Assembly (NCBI GenBank): GCA_028040005.1
Contig: JAOFKK010000044.1
Span: 1-7,779 of the forward strand
Direction: 5' to 3'
DNA length: 7,779 bases
Source: Rickettsiales bacterium
GTDB taxonomy: Bacteria > Pseudomonadota > Alphaproteobacteria > Rickettsiales > UBA1997
Part shown: in pieces, positions 5,336 through 7,779 of the stretch
Numbering within the stretch: position 1 is the first letter of the stretch
How the letters are laid out: each line of letters starts with the position of its first letter
Program-made: the position numbers and the translations under genes
Notes under the pieces: generated by a model
Told to the model about the DNA's origin: nothing
The model's input: the letters and a program-made list of their open reading frames with translations, nothing else
The model's database searches: none

Positions 5336-7162
5336 ATGTTACTTACAAAAAAAGACAGATCATTTATTTTACTTATAATATCTTTTATCTTTCTCGTTTA
5401 TTCCATTTTTTCTATATTACCACATGTTAAATCACCATTTTCTTCAAAAAATTACAAAATATTACTAAAAGAAAAAAGCTGGCTCAATGTCAATGAAAGG
5501 CCAAAAAATGATGATTTAGAATCTCGCCTAATATTATTATCTTTCCTTGATGAAGACCGCATCAAGCATCGAGAAGAAGAAATTCTTTTAGATAGTAAAA
5601 ATTTAAAAAAGAAATTTGGATTTGATCTAACATTAATTACTATTTACCAAGGAGAAGAAAATAAAGAAAAGATTGAAAAAAAAATAAATCAATTTGATTT
5701 AGATTTTCCTGTGATATTGGATAAATATTCAAATATTTTTAAATATTTTCAATCCGATAAATATCAATTCATATTACTAAAGCCAGATGGAGAAATTTAT
5801 AAAAAATATCAATTAACCGATTTTAATCAATTAAATAAAGACATATCAAATTTAATTAGCAATTTAGAAGAAATAAAAGAGGAGAGTTTTAAAATACCAT
5901 ATCAGCAAATTACCGCCTCTTACATTCTTTCATCCCCTACTTTTATTGACTATAATACCAAAAATAACAATTCTAGCATTTATATCTCAAATTCTGGTCA
6001 TAATAATATTATTATATCATCATTAGATGGTAGAATTATAAAAAAAATAGGATCAAAAGATTCTGGCTTTAATAATGGCAATATAGATGAAGTAAAATTT
6101 AATCATCCTCAAAATTTTACCATTGATGGCGACATAATATATCTTGCTGATTCTGGAAATCATGCCATCAGAAAAATAGACCTCAAAAGCAATAAAGTTA
6201 CCACATTAATTGGGTCAGGAACAAAAAAAGGATCTTACTTAAAAGGAACCATTAATACCAAAAGAGCTAATTTATGGTTTCCAACTGATGTAATATTATC
6301 TCATGATAAAAAAGAATTAATCATCGCTAATTATGGCGCTAGGCAAATATTATCATATAACTTTAAGGAAAAAACATTATCATCCTTAACGGATCCTAAA
6401 ATCGATATTAAACCCAAAAAAATCCATCAATATAAAAAGAATATTTATTTTATTGACCAAAATATCATAAAATTCTTAAATAAAAAAGGGGAAATCAAAG
6501 AATTAAAAATAAATAACCAAATAATCACCTCAGACAGTTTTCACGTTACAAAAAATATATTAATTAACAGTAATTCCAAGGAAAATAAAATAGAAAAAAT
6601 CAATTTAGACTCAAAAATAATTAATCAAATCGATGTAAAACACAATGAATCATCAGATATAATTAATATCAATAATAATATATATCTTGTTGAACCTAAA
6701 AATGATAGAATCACTCAAATTAATGTTAGCAACTTAAAAAGTAAGATTCTTGATATCTTGCCAAAATTAGAAGTTACTGAAGATAAGGTCATTAGATATC
6801 TTCCTAATTTTAACTTTACTGATGAGATTTTTGTTAAATCTGATAGCAATATCAATGTTACTATGAATCTCAAAAAAGGTTGGAAATTAAATAATCAAGC
6901 TCCTAGCTTCATTAATCTTGTAGAAATTAACTCCGATAAAAAGGCAAAATTAATTAAAATATTTAATTGGCAAGATATTAAAAATAATAAAATTCATTTA
7001 CCTAAATTAAAAAAAGATTTTATTTATTATATCAAAGCGATAATATATTATCGTAAGGATCAAGAAAATTCTATCTGTATGGTCAATGAATATCATAAAA
7101 AGATTAATGTTTCTCATAATATTTCTAATAAACAAATTAACATAGATTTTATATATCAATAA
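5336..7162 (+). CDS. Membrane-anchored NHLRC2-like protein with cysteine-less thioredoxin-like domain
   Basis: A 608-residue protein. Residues about 9-29 (SFILLIISFIFLVYSIFSIL) form one membrane helix after a basic start, so the rest is probably periplasmic. Residues about 45-178 resemble the thioredoxin-like domain of NHLRC2-type proteins: SWLNVNERP (48-56), a strand LILLSF (65-70), LTLITIYQ (98-105), FPVILDKYSNIFKYF (124-138) and ILLKPDGEI (146-154). Where relatives have a W-T-Y-C-C-I-N-C active site, this protein has LDEDRIKH (71-78), with no Cys. Residues about 195-470 form NHL propeller blades; the clearest runs FNHPQNFTIDGDIIYLADSG (255-274) to NHAIRKIDL. The C-terminal beta domain contains KGWKLNNQAPS, matching the G-Y-x-L-N-x-x-A-P-S motif of the family. 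The family's function in bacteria is unclear; redox activity is unlikely here. The stop overlaps the hisE start by one base. Extremely rich in Lys, Asn and Ile. Confidence 0.8.
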   Translation: MLLTKKDRSFILLIISFIFLVYSIFSILPHVKSPFSSKNYKILLKEKSWLNVNERPKNDDLESRLILLSFLDEDRIKHREEEILLDSKNLKKKFGFDLTLITIYQGEENKEKIEKKINQFDLDFPVILDKYSNIFKYFQSDKYQFILLKPDGEIYKKYQLTDFNQLNKDISNLISNLEEIKEESFKIPYQQITASYILSSPTFIDYNTKNNNSSIYISNSGHNNIIISSLDGRIIKKIGSKDSGFNNGNIDEVKFNHPQNFTIDGDIIYLADSGNHAIRKIDLKSNKVTTLIGSGTKKGSYLKGTINTKRANLWFPTDVILSHDKKELIIANYGARQILSYNFKEKTLSSLTDPKIDIKPKKIHQYKKNIYFIDQNIIKFLNKKGEIKELKINNQIITSDSFHVTKNILINSNSKENKIEKINLDSKIINQIDVKHNESSDIININNNIYLVEPKNDRITQINVSNLKSKILDILPKLEVTEDKVIRYLPNFNFTDEIFVKSDSNINVTMNLKKGWKLNNQAPSFINLVEINSDKKAKLIKIFNWQDIKNNKIHLPKLKKDFIYYIKAIIYYRKDQENSICMVNEYHKKINVSHNISNKQINIDFIYQ

Positions 7163-7461
7163 TGAGCAATTTTTTAGAAGATTTACAACAAAGATTACAA
7201 AATATTATTGATGATGACAGTAATAATAACTCATATACAAAATCATTAATTAACTCTGGTTCAGAACAAATAACCAAAAAAATCATTGAAGAGGCCTATG
7301 AAACATGCCTTGCATCGATTGAAAGTGACGGTCATAAAAATGGTAAAGAACAATTAATATTAGAATCAGCTGATTTAATTTATCACCTATTAATATTGTT
7401 AATGAGTAAAAATATTAAAATTGAAGAGGTTCTTGATGAGTTAAAAAATAGACAAAAATGA
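7162..7461 (+). CDS. hisE: Phosphoribosyl-ATP diphosphatase HisE
   Basis: A 99-residue cytoplasmic all-alpha NTP pyrophosphatase (MazG-like superfamily) that hydrolyses phosphoribosyl-ATP to phosphoribosyl-AMP, step 2 of histidine synthesis. SYTKSLINSGSEQITKKIIE (24-43), then EAYE to residue 47, follows the HisE pattern S-Y-T-x-L-x-x-G-x-x-x-I-x-x-K-x-x-E-E-A-x-E. Glu43, Glu44 and Glu47, with Glu68 and Asp71 of ESADLIYHLL (68-77), are the expected metal-binding acidic residues. The length is normal for a stand-alone HisE not fused to HisI. It starts inside the stop of the NHLRC2-like gene (TAATG) and ends overlapping the erpA-like start (ATGA). No other his gene is in the window. A related MazG-type enzyme is the main alternative. 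Confidence 0.88.
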   Translation: MSNFLEDLQQRLQNIIDDDSNNNSYTKSLINSGSEQITKKIIEEAYETCLASIESDGHKNGKEQLILESADLIYHLLILLMSKNIKIEEVLDELKNRQK

Positions 7462-7779
7462 GCACTATATCATTAACACAAAATGCCAAGAAGCGAATTA
7501 TTGATATTACAAATAATAATAATCAGCCCAATAAATTCTTAAGAATTACTATTATTGGTGGTGGCTGTAGCGGCTTTCAATATAAATTTTCTCTTGATGA
7601 TAAAATTGACGACAAAGATATAACAATAGAAGAAGATAATAAAATATATTTAGCTACTGACCAAAATTCTTTAGAATTTATTAAGGAATCTGAAATTGAT
7701 TTTATTGAAGAGTTGGGCGGTTCCTTTTTTAAAGTTAATAATCCAAATAGTACCGCAAATTGTGGATGTGGCGCCTCTT
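7458..7779 (+). CDS. erpA: A-type Fe-S cluster carrier (ErpA/IscA/HesB family), 3' partial
   Basis: The 107 visible residues form an almost complete A-type carrier, which accepts Fe-S clusters and passes them to apo-enzymes in the cytoplasm. The three conserved cysteines are present: Cys37 in GGGCSGFQYKF (34-44), and Cys102 and Cys104 in NCGCGAS at the window edge. GGGCSGFQY plus SFFKVNNPN (89-97) resembles ErpA more than IscA. ErpA proteins end only a few residues after CGCG, so probably less than ten residues and the stop are missing. The ATG at 7458 overlaps the hisE stop by four bases (ATGA), and the N-terminus STISLTQNAKKRI matches the family start, so this start is safe. ErpA versus another A-type paralogue cannot be fully settled from the sequence alone. 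Confidence 0.9.
   Translation, partial: MSTISLTQNAKKRIIDITNNNNQPNKFLRITIIGGGCSGFQYKFSLDDKIDDKDITIEEDNKIYLATDQNSLEFIKESEIDFIEELGGSFFKVNNPNSTANCGCGAS

Overview
The window is about 70-75% A+T and looks chromosomal. It comes from a Gram-negative bacterium: lpxA means lipid A is made, and fabZ, rpsU (bS21), an ErpA-type Fe-S protein, hisE and a tRNA-Lys are ordinary proteobacterial housekeeping genes. The fabZ-lpxA pair, the GGGCSGFQY/NPN/CGCG ErpA signature and the strong A+T bias fit a small-genome, free-living or host-associated alphaproteobacterium best. That placement is an inference (moderate to low confidence), because no rRNA or other decisive marker is present. All visible genes are on the + strand, and none of the starts inside the window has a convincing Shine-Dalgarno sequence.

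Region 1 (1-2129) is the 3' part of a large secreted surface protein. It has the end of a signal peptide, a possible LamG/ConA-like jelly-roll, a Cys-containing linker, and then 12 consecutive 25-residue BspA-type (DUF285) repeats with a Cys-bounded C-terminal cap. The repeat array shows recent internal duplication at two scales. Region 2 (2234-4808) is a tight cluster of a Na+/alanine-type (AGCS) symporter, fabZ and lpxA with 5-base gaps. The symporter lies directly upstream of fabZ, a place often taken by lpxD in relatives.

Region 3 (4809-5269) starts with the best promoter-like sequence in the window (TTGACA, 17 bases, TATCAT). About 100 bases of partly foldable leader follow, then tRNA-Lys(UUU) and rpsU, which probably form a translation-related transcript. 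Region 4 (5336-7779) is a coupled gene string. It begins with a membrane-anchored NHLRC2-like protein (thioredoxin-like fold, NHL propeller and C-terminal beta domain), followed by hisE (1-base overlap) and an erpA-like gene (4-base overlap) cut by the window end.

The most notable points are the NHLRC2-like protein, whose thioredoxin segment has lost all of the expected active-site cysteines; the duplicated, diversifying BspA array; and the promoter plus long leader before the tRNA. No mobile element, CRISPR array, rRNA or clear defence system is visible.
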